From NCBI GenBank assembly GCA_020186115.1, contig WSYJ01000033.1, positions 248,001 through 312,000 of the forward strand: 64,000 nucleotides of DNA, read 5' to 3'. The first letter of the stretch is position 1, and every line of letters begins with the position of its first letter. The translations under genes were made by a program, and so were the position numbers. The DNA is from Histomonas meleagridis (Eukaryota > Parabasalia > Tritrichomonadida > Dientamoebidae). Shown in pieces: positions 21,190 to 32,722 of the stretch. Below the pieces are notes generated by a model that worked only from the letters and a program-made list of their open reading frames with translations, was not told the DNA's origin and searched no databases.

Positions 21190-23144
21190 ATGAAGTCATG
21201 TGAACTCAGCGATCTTTTTCCAAAAGAATCGCTAAAATATGCTAAAGAGCTTGCTCATTTACAAGACCAACTCCTTCGTATCACTAATGAAAGTTTCGAG
21301 GAAACATACAAATTATTTTTAGAATCATCATTTAATCATGAACAATTAGCCAGACTTATCACAAAGTTTGCTGCTTTAAGATACGAAAAGATTTCACTTC
21401 TTGCCGATCTTTACATTAAATTTGCAACTGAAAATGAATCAATAATTGAAATGAAATCATTCCTTTTCGATAAATTTATTTTAAACTGCCAAAGGTTCAT
21501 AATTTGTCTTGCTACCAAAGGGTTTATTACTGCACAAGAAATTGCTGAAGCATCTCGATCACTTTATAATGTTGGAACTGATTTGTCTCAATACATTCCA
21601 ATCATTGCATACTTTGCGCCCGAAATTGAACTTTATTATCCACAAGTAATTAAAAGTTTTGAAGCTCGGATTGACCAATATCTTAAAAAAAATGTTGATG
21701 ATTTATTACCCAGTGAATCACAATTTCTTCTTGGGTTTGAACATTACCATGAAAATGACTGGGAGCTATTGAATGATAGAAGACTTAATACATATGAACC
21801 ATCTTCACTTCCACAAATCATCAAGTCAGATGATATTGATACTTTTCTTATGATTTTAGGAACATCACATTTTCATATCAATCAAATAATTCCTCATACT
21901 GTATATACAGACACTGTATATCCTTTTTCTGATCCCACCGTTATTCAATTTGCAGCATTTCATGGGGCGATAAAAATTTTCACATATTTACTCGAAAAGT
22001 GCAAACTTGACAAAACTAATCCTGAAGGAATAACTCTTGCACAATTTGCTGTAGCAGGTGGTCATCGAGAAATTATTAGTATTCTACGCTCCAAAGGCGT
22101 TAATTTCAAGCATACTCTTCAAGCTGCTGCATCATTTTATCAAAATGATATATTTATTGATTTATATTATGATCATGTTCAAGATCTAAATGATTTTGAC
22201 ACGACACTTGATACAGTTTTAAATTGTTGTGTATCACAATCGAATATGGAACTTGTTTTATTTTGCTTAGAAAATGGAGTAAATATAAATCAAAAAGGAA
22301 AAGTTTCTTTTTTCTTTATTTTAACTATTATCCAATTCATTGTGCAATTTCATATTGCAAAAATGATTTCATTTCGTTCATATTATCACATAATAAAATT
22401 AATGTAAATGTTAAAGAAGTCACAGGTCAAACGCCTCTTTTTTTAGCTGTTCAATTTGGTAATTCGGAAACTGTTAAATTGATTCTTGATAAATCCGAAA
22501 TTGATTTATCGATTAAAGATAAATATGGAATTTATTTAATGCTTTTAGAACACCACTTCATTTCGCTGTTGAAAATGATGATAAAGAAACTGTTAAAGCT
22601 CTTCTTGATTCAGGAAAATTCGATGTAAATCAAACCGATAGATTTCACGTTTCATTTTTATGTTTCAAACTCCAATGCATATCGCTGCTAGAACAGGATT
22701 ATATGATATTATTGATGTGCTTGTGCAAACAGGTTCTGCGGATTTGACAGTTGAGGATTTAGGAGGCGTTCTTTTGTTTGTTTTCAAACTCCAATTGATG
22801 TTGCAAGAAGGCATGGAAATATGTCAGTACTGCATAAATTAGGATTGGTTTCTTCAAGCGAAGATGAATCTTCAGATCCTGATACAACAGAATATGAGGA
22901 CGAGGAAGAAGAAGAGGAAGAAGAAGAATCAATATCAGATTCTGATGTAGATAAAGAAATAAATGATAAATCAAATGATAATGAAAAAGAAACTGAAAAA
23001 TCAGATAACAATAATAAAGAAATACATGAAAAATCAGAAGATAATGAAAAAGAAACAAATGAAATATCAAATGATGATGATACAGAAATACATGAGAAAT
23101 CAGGTGATAATAATGATAGAGAAATACATGAACAAGTTGTATAA
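21190..23144 (+). pseudogene. Ankyrin-repeat protein, several frameshifts
   Basis: The first 375 codons are clean: a trichomonad-type helical N-terminus (LSDLFPKESLKYAKELAHL, then FILNCQRFIICLATKGFITAQEIAEA) leading into ankyrin repeats (PTVIQFAAFHGAIKIFTYLLEKC, GITLAQFAVAGGHREIISILRSKG). After a homopolymer-rich spot near 22305-22325 the repeats continue in another frame (GQTPLFLAVQFGNSETVKLIL). Further frame changes near 22535, 22650 and 22775 separate NDDKETVKALLDSGKFDVNQ, QTPMHIAARTGLYDIIDVL and PIDVARRHGNMSVLHKLGL. The last part (22855-23144) is an acidic low-complexity tail with EEE runs and repeated NEKET/EIHEKS units. All repeats keep consensus residues, so the breaks look young or are consensus errors. 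Function is unknown; such proteins are numerous in trichomonads. Confidence 0.75.
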
Positions 23145-23821
23145 TGTTCCAAAAATTAAAATAATAAAAGATTTAAATTGTTTTATGTTATTTGTATGTC
23201 GTATATGTTATGTAATCATAGCAAATGAATTTTTAATGGGGACATGTCCTTCTTTCATAAAAAAGAATTCAAAATAAATTAATATGGAATTACAACTTAT
23301 AAGTTACACGAGAAATATATATGTCACTATATTTCTTTAAGCTATCTTAAAACCATGCTTGAGTGTAAATTATTTGATCAAATTCAAAATTGTCATCAAA
23401 TTAGATTGATCTTTATTAACAAGCATATTAAATCCTTAATCTAAGGGAACCATAACAGCCAACTTTTAGGTAATCAAATTTGTTGTGAAGTGGGTGCATA
23501 AAATACATATGTAGCATTATATTTCAAAGTCGGGCGTATCTTAGGAAAATTTGTTGATTGGGTTTCCAAAAATTATATATATATATATATTAAATTATTG
23601 AATTTTCTAAAAAAAAATTCATATAAATTCAGTTGTACATCAAATTAATATGTACATAATGATTAAATTTTACAAAATAAAAAGAATTTCATGTAAAAAT
23701 GAAGTTTGAACATATTAATTGAAGCCAAACATCGACTCAAAGTTACTAATTGAACGCTTCTAAACTTCCAATAACAATTTTTCCATCCTAAACATAAACA
23801 TTCATTTAATTAGCTTCACTT
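23145..23821. other. Convergent AT-rich spacer
   Basis: About 680 bases between the 3' ends of the ankyrin gene and NAA15. It holds an (AT)n run near 23574-23590. No gene or RNA is recognised. Confidence 0.5.
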
Positions 23822-25978
23822 TTATTTATTTTTCACGAGAAACACTTCGTCCAATGGTTCGTATTCGAACTTAAGTTGATAACTTTGATATTTCGACTTA
23901 ATTTCCTTTTCGATTTTCTCTGCGAATTCGTCATCGTTCATTTCGTTCTTTGCGACTGTGTACAAGTCGAGCGCCTCCTTATAACCATATTCGAAATCCT
24001 TTGCTGCCATTAGTAACAATTTCTTTGCTTCTTCGATATTCCCAATCAAAACATTACCTCTTCCGGCAGCAACGCAATTCTTAAATGTGTTTTCGAACTT
24101 TTCGTCGGAAGGTTTATACACTTCATTAATAACTTCTTTGACTAACTCTGGAACGTTTGAAACATTTTGCATCATTTTCTTTATAGCTGGATCGCAAATA
24201 TATTTCGAACTATTGTTCACTTTAATATAACATTTAAGTGCGGGTATGTAATCATTTTGTAATGCGAAGTATACTGCTGCATACGCAAGCGCTAAGTTAT
24301 CCGTAGCTGTTGTCATCTTTAATGCAACTGTTTGTGCTGACTTAAGATCCTTTTGTAGAAGTGCAATCTTAAGTAACCCAACAGATGCACGTGCAAGCAT
24401 TGGATGCGAATGAAGTTGGTCTTCCCATTTAATGACTTTATAAAGCGCTGATATATGTCGCATTCCCCATGAAAGATAATTAAATTGTGCTTTTCGATAT
24501 GCTTCAAAGTTTTTGATTACATCCGAATAAAACTTGTTCGCAGTGGTATAATCTTTTGCGCGATATGCTGCATCTGCAACACGGACATGGAAATCATTAA
24601 ATTCGGTACGAGTGAGTTTGGGATTATGTTTGTAGTCAAGTGAAAATGGTAACGCAGTCTTGAATGCTGTGTTTAGTTGGCCAAATCGTAATAACGCATT
24701 AACATATAATATGTTGGAATTACGATCTGCTGGATCTGCTTCAGAAAGATTTTTGCCGCATTCAACTGAAGCACTAATATTTCCAATTTTACGATTAAAT
24801 CGGATTAATGTTGCTATAAGTTCAATACATGTTGGTGTATGTTTAAGACCTTTGTTAACTTCTTCAATTGCTTCAACATATTTACCATTAGAGGCTAAGA
24901 CATTAGCTTTGAAGAGATGAACAATTGGAACTGATGAAAGTGGTACTTCTGCATCTTCTGCTATCTTAACGGCTACCTCAAGCTTTTCTGGAGAAAGTTC
25001 TTGTAAAGTAGTGAAAATTTGGGGTGCTCCTTTGACGAGGTAGGGAACCAAATAAGATTTGAGAAGGCTCTCAAATTGTGGATCGTTAACGTTCATCAAT
25101 TCGAGGATTCTGATTTCAGCGTAACGGCTATGGTTCTTTTCTTTGATAGTCTTAAGTTCATTCATGTACTCTTCAGGAGTAAGTAAGCGTTCAAGTTCAT
25201 TGAAATAGTCGCCATTTTCTGGATATACATTTATGAGTTCATGAATTGTTTGAATGGCTTTATCTTTTTGATTAAGCTTGAGATAACACTGTAATTGTTT
25301 CTCAAGAACAGATTCATGGTCTAAAATATTGGCTTTAACACGATCTAAATAAGTTAAGCAATCTTCATACTTTTCAATTTCTAAAATCATAGTGGCATGG
25401 AAAAGATACAACTCTGAACGGAATAATTTTTCATCATCAGTTTTTGGAGGTAAGAAATTGGTTTCATATGTATTTAAGAAATTGATTGCAGTTTGTGTAC
25501 GCTTATTCATATGAAGGGCAAGTGCATACCTTACAAGGGAGTTGGGCCCTGTGGATGTTTGAACAAACTTTCTGGAATGTTCAAGGAATGAAGGCCAATT
25601 TCGTTCAAAAAGAAGTAAGTTACAAATATCAAATAGAACTGACTCATCTTTTGGATCCATTTTATAGGACTGAGTGAATGATTGTAGAGCTTTTGGATAA
25701 TCCCCTTGCTCCTTTAAAATTGTTCCATTGATTTTCCAAACACGAGGATTTCGTATATCTTTACGAATCGCAATATTTATGTTTTCAATGGCTTCTTTTT
25801 TATGTTTCGTGAATTGAAGGAAAAGACTTTTCCAAGCAATGAGTTCTCCATTATCTGGGTATTTTTTCAATAACTTATTTACAAATTTTAAGCCACGAGC
25901 ATACTCATTGTTGTTGTATAGTTTTCCCGCTTCATTTAATTGCTTTGCAAGCGGATTTGGTTGAGTTGTTGCTTTCAT
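23822..25978 (-). CDS. NAA15: NatA auxiliary subunit NAA15 (NARP1/Nat1)
   Basis: A 718-residue TPR solenoid that wraps the catalytic subunit NAA10 and anchors it to the ribosome for N-terminal acetylation. The N-terminal half shows TPR pairs: YNNNEYARGLKFVNKLLKKYPDNGELIAWKSL, NPRVWKINGTILKEQGDYPKALQSFTQSYKMDP and VLFDICNLLLFERNWPSFLEHSRKFV, as in NARP1. Later parts keep the family's order (KYEDCLTYLDRVKANILDHESVLEKQLQCYLKLNQKDKAIQTI). The NAA15-specific segment FNYLSWGMRHISALYKVIKWEDQLHSHPMLARASVGLLKIAL corresponds to the animal [30 protein letters not shown] block. Length is shorter than in animals (866), with the usual charged C-terminal extension missing. On the coding strand GACCGTTTA lies about 70 bases upstream of the ATG. 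The next gene leftward is on the opposite strand. Confidence 0.85.
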   Translation of the reverse strand: MKATTQPNPLAKQLNEAGKLYNNNEYARGLKFVNKLLKKYPDNGELIAWKSLFLQFTKHKKEAIENINIAIRKDIRNPRVWKINGTILKEQGDYPKALQSFTQSYKMDPKDESVLFDICNLLLFERNWPSFLEHSRKFVQTSTGPNSLVRYALALHMNKRTQTAINFLNTYETNFLPPKTDDEKLFRSELYLFHATMILEIEKYEDCLTYLDRVKANILDHESVLEKQLQCYLKLNQKDKAIQTIHELINVYPENGDYFNELERLLTPEEYMNELKTIKEKNHSRYAEIRILELMNVNDPQFESLLKSYLVPYLVKGAPQIFTTLQELSPEKLEVAVKIAEDAEVPLSSVPIVHLFKANVLASNGKYVEAIEEVNKGLKHTPTCIELIATLIRFNRKIGNISASVECGKNLSEADPADRNSNILYVNALLRFGQLNTAFKTALPFSLDYKHNPKLTRTEFNDFHVRVADAAYRAKDYTTANKFYSDVIKNFEAYRKAQFNYLSWGMRHISALYKVIKWEDQLHSHPMLARASVGLLKIALLQKDLKSAQTVALKMTTATDNLALAYAAVYFALQNDYIPALKCYIKVNNSSKYICDPAIKKMMQNVSNVPELVKEVINEVYKPSDEKFENTFKNCVAAGRGNVLIGNIEEAKKLLLMAAKDFEYGYKEALDLYTVAKNEMNDDEFAEKIEKEIKSKYQSYQLKFEYEPLDEVFLVKNK

Positions 25979-26152
25979 TTAGAGCTGGCCAAACAGACCA
26001 TTCAAAATCATTTTTGTAAACTATTTAATTTTCAACACTTAAACGGTCTCAAATTATGCCAAAAAAAAAAAATCAATTCTTTATTAATACAAATTGTTTA
26101 ATAAATTATAAAAGCCATAAAGATATTTGTTATAAATTGATATTATTTTTTT

Positions 26153-26803
26153 TCATCCTGAATCTTCTTGTTCTTGAGTTAATAAATTTTGAATAAGTCG
26201 AAAGAGAGATTCTGTTCTTTGTTCAAAATTATTAACATCAATGTCAAGAAATGCCTCTTCTAGAAGATCAAGGTCACTATCTGATGGAATATTCCTTTCT
26301 TGATTTCGATATAATAAATGATTCACTGCTTGTTCTACATCATAATGTGATGCTCTAAGAGCTACTTCACAATCTTCATATGGATATCCCATGTCATGTA
26401 ATTGATCTACTTTTTCTTTGAAATCAGGAGGAATTTGTTTAACTTTTTGTGCATAATCTCTATATTGAGCCTTTTTATCTGAACTAATTTTTCGTCCGGT
26501 TGCTTTAATTAGTGAATGTAAATATTGTGATACTTCAATAAGATTTTCAGACGGATTTTGATTAGCTTTTGGTATGACCTGATAAAATAAAATATTTTTT
26601 AAAGGTGATGCAACATTTGTGACATTTGTTTGTTCATCTAGAAAAACTTGTTTAGGAGTTTTGGTTGTATCAAATATTTTAATTATAGAATTTTCGATAT
26701 TCATCTTCTCTGAAAGAGCAACAGTTAAATCATGAATTGTCCATTCGGGTTTACATTTAATTTCTGTTTCATTTCCTGAGATATCAACAAGAGAGATATC
26801 CAT
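26153..26803 (-). CDS. UBL-UBA domain protein
   Basis: A 216-residue protein with ubiquitin-like and ubiquitin-binding parts. Residues 1-76 look like a divergent ubiquitin-like fold (MDISLVDISGNETEIKCKPEWTIHDLTVALSEKM, a beta-grasp start followed by its helix). Residues about 130-166 form a UBA domain: KEKVDQLHDMGYPYEDCEVALRASHYDVEQAVNHLLYR, with the typical M-G-[F/Y] loop, A-L-R helix and D-x-E-x-A-V-N-x-L-L end. UBL-UBA proteins (Rad23, Dsk2/ubiquilin, Ddi1) shuttle ubiquitinated cargo to the proteasome. The lack of a second UBA, STI1 or XPC-binding domain means it cannot be assigned to any of them. The C-terminus (about 170-216) is acidic and helical. The start ATG at 26803-26801 opens with the conserved beta strand, so it is probably right. 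Confidence 0.8.
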   Translation of the reverse strand: MDISLVDISGNETEIKCKPEWTIHDLTVALSEKMNIENSIIKIFDTTKTPKQVFLDEQTNVTNVASPLKNILFYQVIPKANQNPSENLIEVSQYLHSLIKATGRKISSDKKAQYRDYAQKVKQIPPDFKEKVDQLHDMGYPYEDCEVALRASHYDVEQAVNHLLYRNQERNIPSDSDLDLLEEAFLDIDVNNFEQRTESLFRLIQNLLTQEQEDSG

Positions 26804-26930
26804 TTTGTAAGGTCATAAACCTGACAGACTTATTCAAAAATTGAAAGCATTTTTTGTAACAGTATCAATTTGTTTGAAAGATTTATGAGATGTCAAATAT
26901 CCGGTTATATTGATATCGGCAAATAAGCAG

Positions 26931-29900
26931 ATGAAACCAAATTCTAATGAAATCGCAATTGATGCTCTCAATGCAAAAATTTCATTAAGTTTTTCTTCTT
27001 ATTTACAATCAATTATTAAGGAATTGGCATTTTATAAAATCACTTCTCTGAATACAAAATTTTTTGATTTTGTAAGTTCTTTTCCATGCGTCGATGAACC
27101 AACTTTAACATCCATTCGTAAATGTATTTCTCTTGCTGAAAATCAACCAGAATCATGTTTTCCGAAAATGTTTTCTTATTTTGTACCAATAGATTTAGAT
27201 ATTACTAAACCAATTTCAGCTTCAAAAATTGCATCGACCCATTATATATCACGTCTTAAATTAACAGAGACGCAAAAGTCAGATTTAATAATTCGTTCAC
27301 TTTTATTCATATTTTCTGATGGTATTATTGCAACTATTCTAAAACAATTTTTTGAAAGTAAAAATCGCAATCTAGAAGATGATTTATCATTTCTATTTGA
27401 TTACTTCTTTTCATATTATACAACACCCGAACAATTTTCTACTAATCCACTTATTGGTGTACTTAAGCAATTTCATGCACGAAAATATGAAACAGTTTTA
27501 TATCAACTATCATTAATTAATCCTCCAAAGACATATTCCTTATTAGTCAGAGCATTAAATGAAATGCCTAAATTCCAAGAGTCTGTCACATTAATTCTTA
27601 TGCTCTTTAGTTCTATTTCTACAAAAGGAATGGAAGCAGAAGACGTGTTAAATCTTGGAAACCTCAACTCGTTCAGAAAAGTATTGAATCTAATTGAATA
27701 CAAACCGAAATTGAGTAATCAGCAAAAAGCCGCTTCGTATTTTCTTTCGAATCTTGTTTCTAGTGAAATAACTATTTCTTTAGAGAGATCTAAATCTGAC
27801 CTCATACGTTTAATTGAACAAAAAGCTCTTCGATCACAAAATTCGCCAGCTTCGATACCAATTTTAGCCACTATATTATGTCTGAAAGCCGAAAGTTTTG
27901 AAAGTGAAATTACTACTGAAATGATATTACAAAACTCATTTAAATTATTAGAAGAATTTCAAACATCATCATTAATTATTTATGGATTTACACAGTTAAT
28001 AAATGGGAAAACATTATTAAATCGATGTAATAAACCAGTTGTATATGAAAAACGTAAAAGTATATTAAATGATGAACAAATTAATTATTGTTATCAAAAG
28101 ATATTTTCATATGGAAAGAATTCATCACAAAAAGAACTTCAATCATTTATAATCCAAGATATTGTTAATGATTTCCCATTATTTATGGAGAATCAATTCC
28201 AAAATTTCAAGAAGCCATTGTATATAACTAATAATGGAAATATATTATTTGGAATTGTTGGCACTGTTTTATCAATTGATTTTCTTAAGACGAATTATCC
28301 AAATGAAATTAAAACATTAAAAGAAGACTTTAATAAAATAATTCAAAATTTAATAAAATCAAATCCTCCAAATGTTGGATCGAATATTTATTCAATTTCA
28401 ATATTCCCTTGTAAACTTAAAAATATATTAAAATCAACAAAACCAATACCTGCAACATTAACTAATATAAAAAGTTTTAATGATATTAAAATATGGAAGA
28501 AAATATTCGATGTTAATGAAGATTTAAACTTTTTTGTACAATCAACAGAAAACCCAATAAATACAATATTTACATTAGAGAATGATGAAACCATTAATTA
28601 TATGTTTCAAATCATACCAAAACTTGATTATTCATTAGAATTAATAAGTTCTATTTGTAAATATATTTATGATAAATCACCTAAGAAATCAGCATTAGCT
28701 TGTCGAGTAATACAATTAGTGATCAAAATAAATTATAATAAAACAGAAGAAATTTTAATGAAATTAATCGAAAATATACCAACAACTAATGAACAATTAT
28801 TTATACTTATAAACTTATTAATTTCCATTTTTTATGTACTTAAAAATAAAGTTACAGAAGAAATTATAAAAATCGTTTCACCAATTATAATATTTGGACT
28901 TTGTTCTTCATCTTATTCAATACGAACTAATGTATTTAAATTAATCGAATTAATTCCACAATTATTACAATTCATAAAAGAAAATCCACAAAACTTTTTC
29001 GAAAGTTTTATTATTAAAATGTATAAAATGATTACATTTGATTATGACATCGGGAAATTATTATCAGTTCCTTATCATTCATTTAGAGAATTTGGTTATT
29101 CTAATTATGAAATTTTATATCATATATTTTTATCAATTCTATTTAGAAGAATGAATTCTAATCCAAAAATCCAATACATAATTCCGAATACATTAAATTT
29201 CATTATTACACAATTTAATGAAACATTTGATGAACTTAAAACTAAAGATATTATGTTATTATTAAACATGGCAACATTTATTATCTCGAATGGTACAATA
29301 GAATTAACAAATACAAAAGAATTTAAGAAAATATTTGAAATTTTACCATTGATATCTGATAATCAAATTTTGTTTGATTCATTTGTTTCATCAATTTCGA
29401 TACAATTATCATCTACATTACTTATTAATATTATGACATATAATGATACATTTATTCAAGGATTAACTTATACAAGTCGAATTATTTGGGAGAATTATCA
29501 AGATACACCAATAGTTGCAATGAATACAATATTACCATTATTTGATAAATTAATCCAAATATTCGACGAGAAGAATATTATTTATTCGAAGTTAATCTTA
29601 CCAACTAAAATTAAACAAATTAAAATGAAAAAATATTTGATCGATATATTAATATTAATATCAGATATATTTAAGAAATTTAAAGAAAATCATAATGAAA
29701 ATGTTTCAGGACCTTTTATGCGTTCTTCATTTTCAGAGCCAATTGAAGATAAATTTAATATAAATTATGAAAATTGGTACTTTTTCATATTTAATTTATC
29801 ATTAGATGAAAATGTCGAAATTAAAAATGCGGCATTTAGAGCATTTTCGAATTATTGTTCTGTTGCTTCGATTAATGATCAAACGTTTAATATCTTTACA

Positions 29901-32627
29901 AATAATTTCTCATTAATAGCTAAAAATAGTGTCGAAACAGCAATAAGTATAGTATCGCGTTCATATCAAACGTTTATACCATATTTATTAAAGAATTCTC
30001 ATCAAAATTCATCATATTTCATATGTATTGCATCACAATTTGAAGACTTTGTTTCTGTTAATGATATTATTTCATTCATTGAAGAAAAGTCTTTGTTACG
30101 AATGAACCAAAATGATAAAGAATTCTCACAATTAATATATAATAATCTTGGTTATTTATTAGCTAATTCTTTATTATATTTGTCTGATAAATCTGGTTGT
30201 CAAAAATATTCATTAAGAATTATCAAAAGTATTTCATTTTCATTTTGTTTAATTAAAAATAATTCAAAAGATTTTATTAAACTTATTAAATATTTCATTA
30301 AAAATAATAAAAACGATTTTTCATTTGAATCTTTGCTGACATTAAATGGTTTACTCAGTAAAGCATTCAATTTCTGCGCCGAACAATTCCTTTATGCATC
30401 GTTAAAAATTTTATCTGAAAAATATTATTCATTCTTTGTAAGGTTATTAACAGAATGGATTTATAATATTAAATTAATAGAGACACAAGAAATAGGTATT
30501 GTAACTAATGGAGAGGCAAGTTTTATATCATTTTCATCATATTCATTTATTGAAATGTTATTAAATGCATTATTTAAAGAATCAATTGAAGTGTCATCAA
30601 CAAATATAATTGATGAATTAGCATCAAATGAAGATAATTTACAAGTTATGTTTGTTATTTGTTTATATAATTATGATAATCTTCATGATAATTCATTACG
30701 ATTACTTCAATATTTATGTCAAAGATTTCCTCATTTAATTACTTATATAAATCAAATATTAAGATTTAAATATTGGTATTATCAACAAATACAACTTCAT
30801 AAATTTGATCAATCATTTGATATCAATAAATTTATGGAATTTTTAGGAAAAAAAGAAGAACCGGAAGAAAACAAAGAAAAAAATAAAAAGAAATTAGAGC
30901 CAATTATAGATGAATATAAAAACATTACAAATTTCGTAATAGAATTAACACAATTAATTGATACTTATGATACTTTACCATATGTAATTTCATATTGTTT
31001 AATAATCCAACAAACAGAAATCACTAAAAAAATATTAAAAAATATTTTCGGAACTGAAAACCCAACAAATTTAATGGTACAACGAAAACTTGACAAAAAC
31101 CAAAAGAAATTATTCTTTGAGTCATGTTTCGAATGGTGTTCATCATGTGGCGACATCAAAATAGCGAACAAAGCGATTTTTATTGCATTAAATAATATAA
31201 CACATTCAACACCAGAAATGATTAATATTTTAATACGTACTTTAAGTATAATAATCACTTTAATTAAAGAAAAGAATTCATCGACAATAGTTCGACATAA
31301 TTATTTAATATTTGCTGATGATTATTCAATTGACATGAAAACACTTTATGATTACATTGCAAATATTCTTAAATTACTTTCCATATTAAATTTGTTATTA
31401 GAGAAACCTCAAGAAAAAGTCTTTTGGATAATATCCGAATTTTTATTAGCTTCTGATCATGAATTTAATGGAATATTCGATGTAACTATTAATGCGATTG
31501 AAACATTTTTAGATAAAGTTAATGAACTTAATCACATACCGAATAATTATGAAGGATTTCTTAATAAATTCGCTTCTGTTGATTTGTTATTAGATCCACG
31601 GAATTTACCGAAATCATTAATATCATTTTGTAGATCGATATTAAAACTTGCGATACTTGGTAAATATGAAGTTATTGTCGGATCATTTAAAGATAAATAT
31701 TACATCAAAAACGCAATTGCAATTACAATACTATTTTTAATACCTTATTTCGCTACTTATTGTGATAAAAAGTTATTTGATGAATATTCTAAAATTGTAT
31801 CAAACGTTATAAATATTACACCAATTTGGAAAGTGTTCCGTGAGAATTCGATTAATATAAATGAAACAACTTTCATTAAAGAACTTATGAAATTAAATAT
31901 TCCAAATTTAATGCCATTAATTTTAAGGATTTATGCATTAATGATTAAAAACGCACCAATTTGTACATATTCGATTTGTACTATTTGCGTTGAAATGCTT
32001 TCAATTGATGATTGTAATGTTTCTTATGAGAATTTCGGTAGAATTATTAATTATGCAATTAAAGATAAAGATGAAAATAATAATTCGATAGAGTGTAAAC
32101 TTCTGAAAGTTTATCAGAAAAAGGCACCTTTTTGTAAGCTGGCAACGTATCCACCGCCGAACAAATTCCCCGTCAAAAAGATCATTGAGAAGTTTATACC
32201 AGAAAGTTTCGAGGCAAACAAAGAAATGAATACTTTGGATTCAATGGTTTATTTGCCGCCGTTTTACCCTATCGATCAAACTTTAATAATTTTACCCTTT
32301 TCAGAACGTATTATGCAAAATTGTTGTAGTCATTATAAAGTTATACCTTTTACTAAATGGAATGAAATATTATTTAGTGTTAAATCTATTACAGTTGATC
32401 CCGAAGAAATTCATGAAACTAAATTTGTATTTAATATTAATGAAAAAATCATAAATGAATATGATTCAAATATAAAACGAATCCAAAATAAAGGTAAAGA
32501 TAAAAATAAAGTAAATGATGTCAAACAAAATAATTATGACATAAATGATTGTTTGAAAATGTCAAATAAATGTTTCTTACCAACTTTAAACGATATTGAT
32601 AAATTTGGTGAAGAAATATTTGGATAA
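26931..32627 (+). CDS. Very large HEAT-type solenoid, Furry/Tao3/Mor2-like
   Basis: A 1898-residue, almost wholly helical protein. The N-terminal 500 residues follow the order of the Furry (Fry/Tao3/Mor2) cell-morphogenesis region: SFSSYLQSIIKELAFYK...FFDFVSSFPCVDEPTLTSIRKCISLA, then NPLIGVLKQFHARKYETVLYQLSLI (compare the Furry stretch on F-x-S-V-x-x-R-F), and later SIPILATILCLKAESFESE...MILQNSFKLLEEFQTSSLIIYGFTQLI, which parallels Furry's W-P-V-A-Y-P-L-x-x-x-L-L-C-x-S-P block. Furry proteins scaffold NDR/LATS kinases in polarity and mitosis. The match is by eye and weak at residue level, so another HEAT giant cannot be excluded. The open frame begins with TTG at 26910; the first ATG is 26931, behind CCGGTTATA at 26901-26909. 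It is unbroken over 5.7 kb. A TOR-family gene follows 95 bp downstream on the same strand. Confidence 0.55.
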   Translation: MKPNSNEIAIDALNAKISLSFSSYLQSIIKELAFYKITSLNTKFFDFVSSFPCVDEPTLTSIRKCISLAENQPESCFPKMFSYFVPIDLDITKPISASKIASTHYISRLKLTETQKSDLIIRSLLFIFSDGIIATILKQFFESKNRNLEDDLSFLFDYFFSYYTTPEQFSTNPLIGVLKQFHARKYETVLYQLSLINPPKTYSLLVRALNEMPKFQESVTLILMLFSSISTKGMEAEDVLNLGNLNSFRKVLNLIEYKPKLSNQQKAASYFLSNLVSSEITISLERSKSDLIRLIEQKALRSQNSPASIPILATILCLKAESFESEITTEMILQNSFKLLEEFQTSSLIIYGFTQLINGKTLLNRCNKPVVYEKRKSILNDEQINYCYQKIFSYGKNSSQKELQSFIIQDIVNDFPLFMENQFQNFKKPLYITNNGNILFGIVGTVLSIDFLKTNYPNEIKTLKEDFNKIIQNLIKSNPPNVGSNIYSISIFPCKLKNILKSTKPIPATLTNIKSFNDIKIWKKIFDVNEDLNFFVQSTENPINTIFTLENDETINYMFQIIPKLDYSLELISSICKYIYDKSPKKSALACRVIQLVIKINYNKTEEILMKLIENIPTTNEQLFILINLLISIFYVLKNKVTEEIIKIVSPIIIFGLCSSSYSIRTNVFKLIELIPQLLQFIKENPQNFFESFIIKMYKMITFDYDIGKLLSVPYHSFREFGYSNYEILYHIFLSILFRRMNSNPKIQYIIPNTLNFIITQFNETFDELKTKDIMLLLNMATFIISNGTIELTNTKEFKKIFEILPLISDNQILFDSFVSSISIQLSSTLLINIMTYNDTFIQGLTYTSRIIWENYQDTPIVAMNTILPLFDKLIQIFDEKNIIYSKLILPTKIKQIKMKKYLIDILILISDIFKKFKENHNENVSGPFMRSSFSEPIEDKFNINYENWYFFIFNLSLDENVEIKNAAFRAFSNYCSVASINDQTFNIFTNNFSLIAKNSVETAISIVSRSYQTFIPYLLKNSHQNSSYFICIASQFEDFVSVNDIISFIEEKSLLRMNQNDKEFSQLIYNNLGYLLANSLLYLSDKSGCQKYSLRIIKSISFSFCLIKNNSKDFIKLIKYFIKNNKNDFSFESLLTLNGLLSKAFNFCAEQFLYASLKILSEKYYSFFVRLLTEWIYNIKLIETQEIGIVTNGEASFISFSSYSFIEMLLNALFKESIEVSSTNIIDELASNEDNLQVMFVICLYNYDNLHDNSLRLLQYLCQRFPHLITYINQILRFKYWYYQQIQLHKFDQSFDINKFMEFLGKKEEPEENKEKNKKKLEPIIDEYKNITNFVIELTQLIDTYDTLPYVISYCLIIQQTEITKKILKNIFGTENPTNLMVQRKLDKNQKKLFFESCFEWCSSCGDIKIANKAIFIALNNITHSTPEMINILIRTLSIIITLIKEKNSSTIVRHNYLIFADDYSIDMKTLYDYIANILKLLSILNLLLEKPQEKVFWIISEFLLASDHEFNGIFDVTINAIETFLDKVNELNHIPNNYEGFLNKFASVDLLLDPRNLPKSLISFCRSILKLAILGKYEVIVGSFKDKYYIKNAIAITILFLIPYFATYCDKKLFDEYSKIVSNVINITPIWKVFRENSININETTFIKELMKLNIPNLMPLILRIYALMIKNAPICTYSICTICVEMLSIDDCNVSYENFGRIINYAIKDKDENNNSIECKLLKVYQKKAPFCKLATYPPPNKFPVKKIIEKFIPESFEANKEMNTLDSMVYLPPFYPIDQTLIILPFSERIMQNCCSHYKVIPFTKWNEILFSVKSITVDPEEIHETKFVFNINEKIINEYDSNIKRIQNKGKDKNKVNDVKQNNYDINDCLKMSNKCFLPTLNDIDKFGEEIFG

Positions 32628-32699
32628 GTCAATAAACTCTTTTAATAATGTTTTAATAAATTTCTTTCTTCTTGTTGTAAAATGAAATTTGAATTTGGA

Positions 32700-32722
32700 A
32701 ATAAACGGTTTTGAATCTTAAG
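32700..32722 (+). promoter_or_regulatory. M3-like motif upstream of the TOR gene
   Basis: AACGGTTT at 32704-32711 fits the T. vaginalis M3 consensus (A/G/T)(A/G)C(G/C)G(T/C)T(T/A/G) exactly and lies 11 bases before the ATG. The whole gap behind the Furry-like gene is only 95 bp, so the promoter must be within it. Confidence 0.5.

Noticed and set aside
22300-22800. Frame changes in the ankyrin gene as short introns
   Set aside because: No GTAYGT or ACTAACACACAG-type signals flank them; they sit at homopolymers and change the frame by one base.
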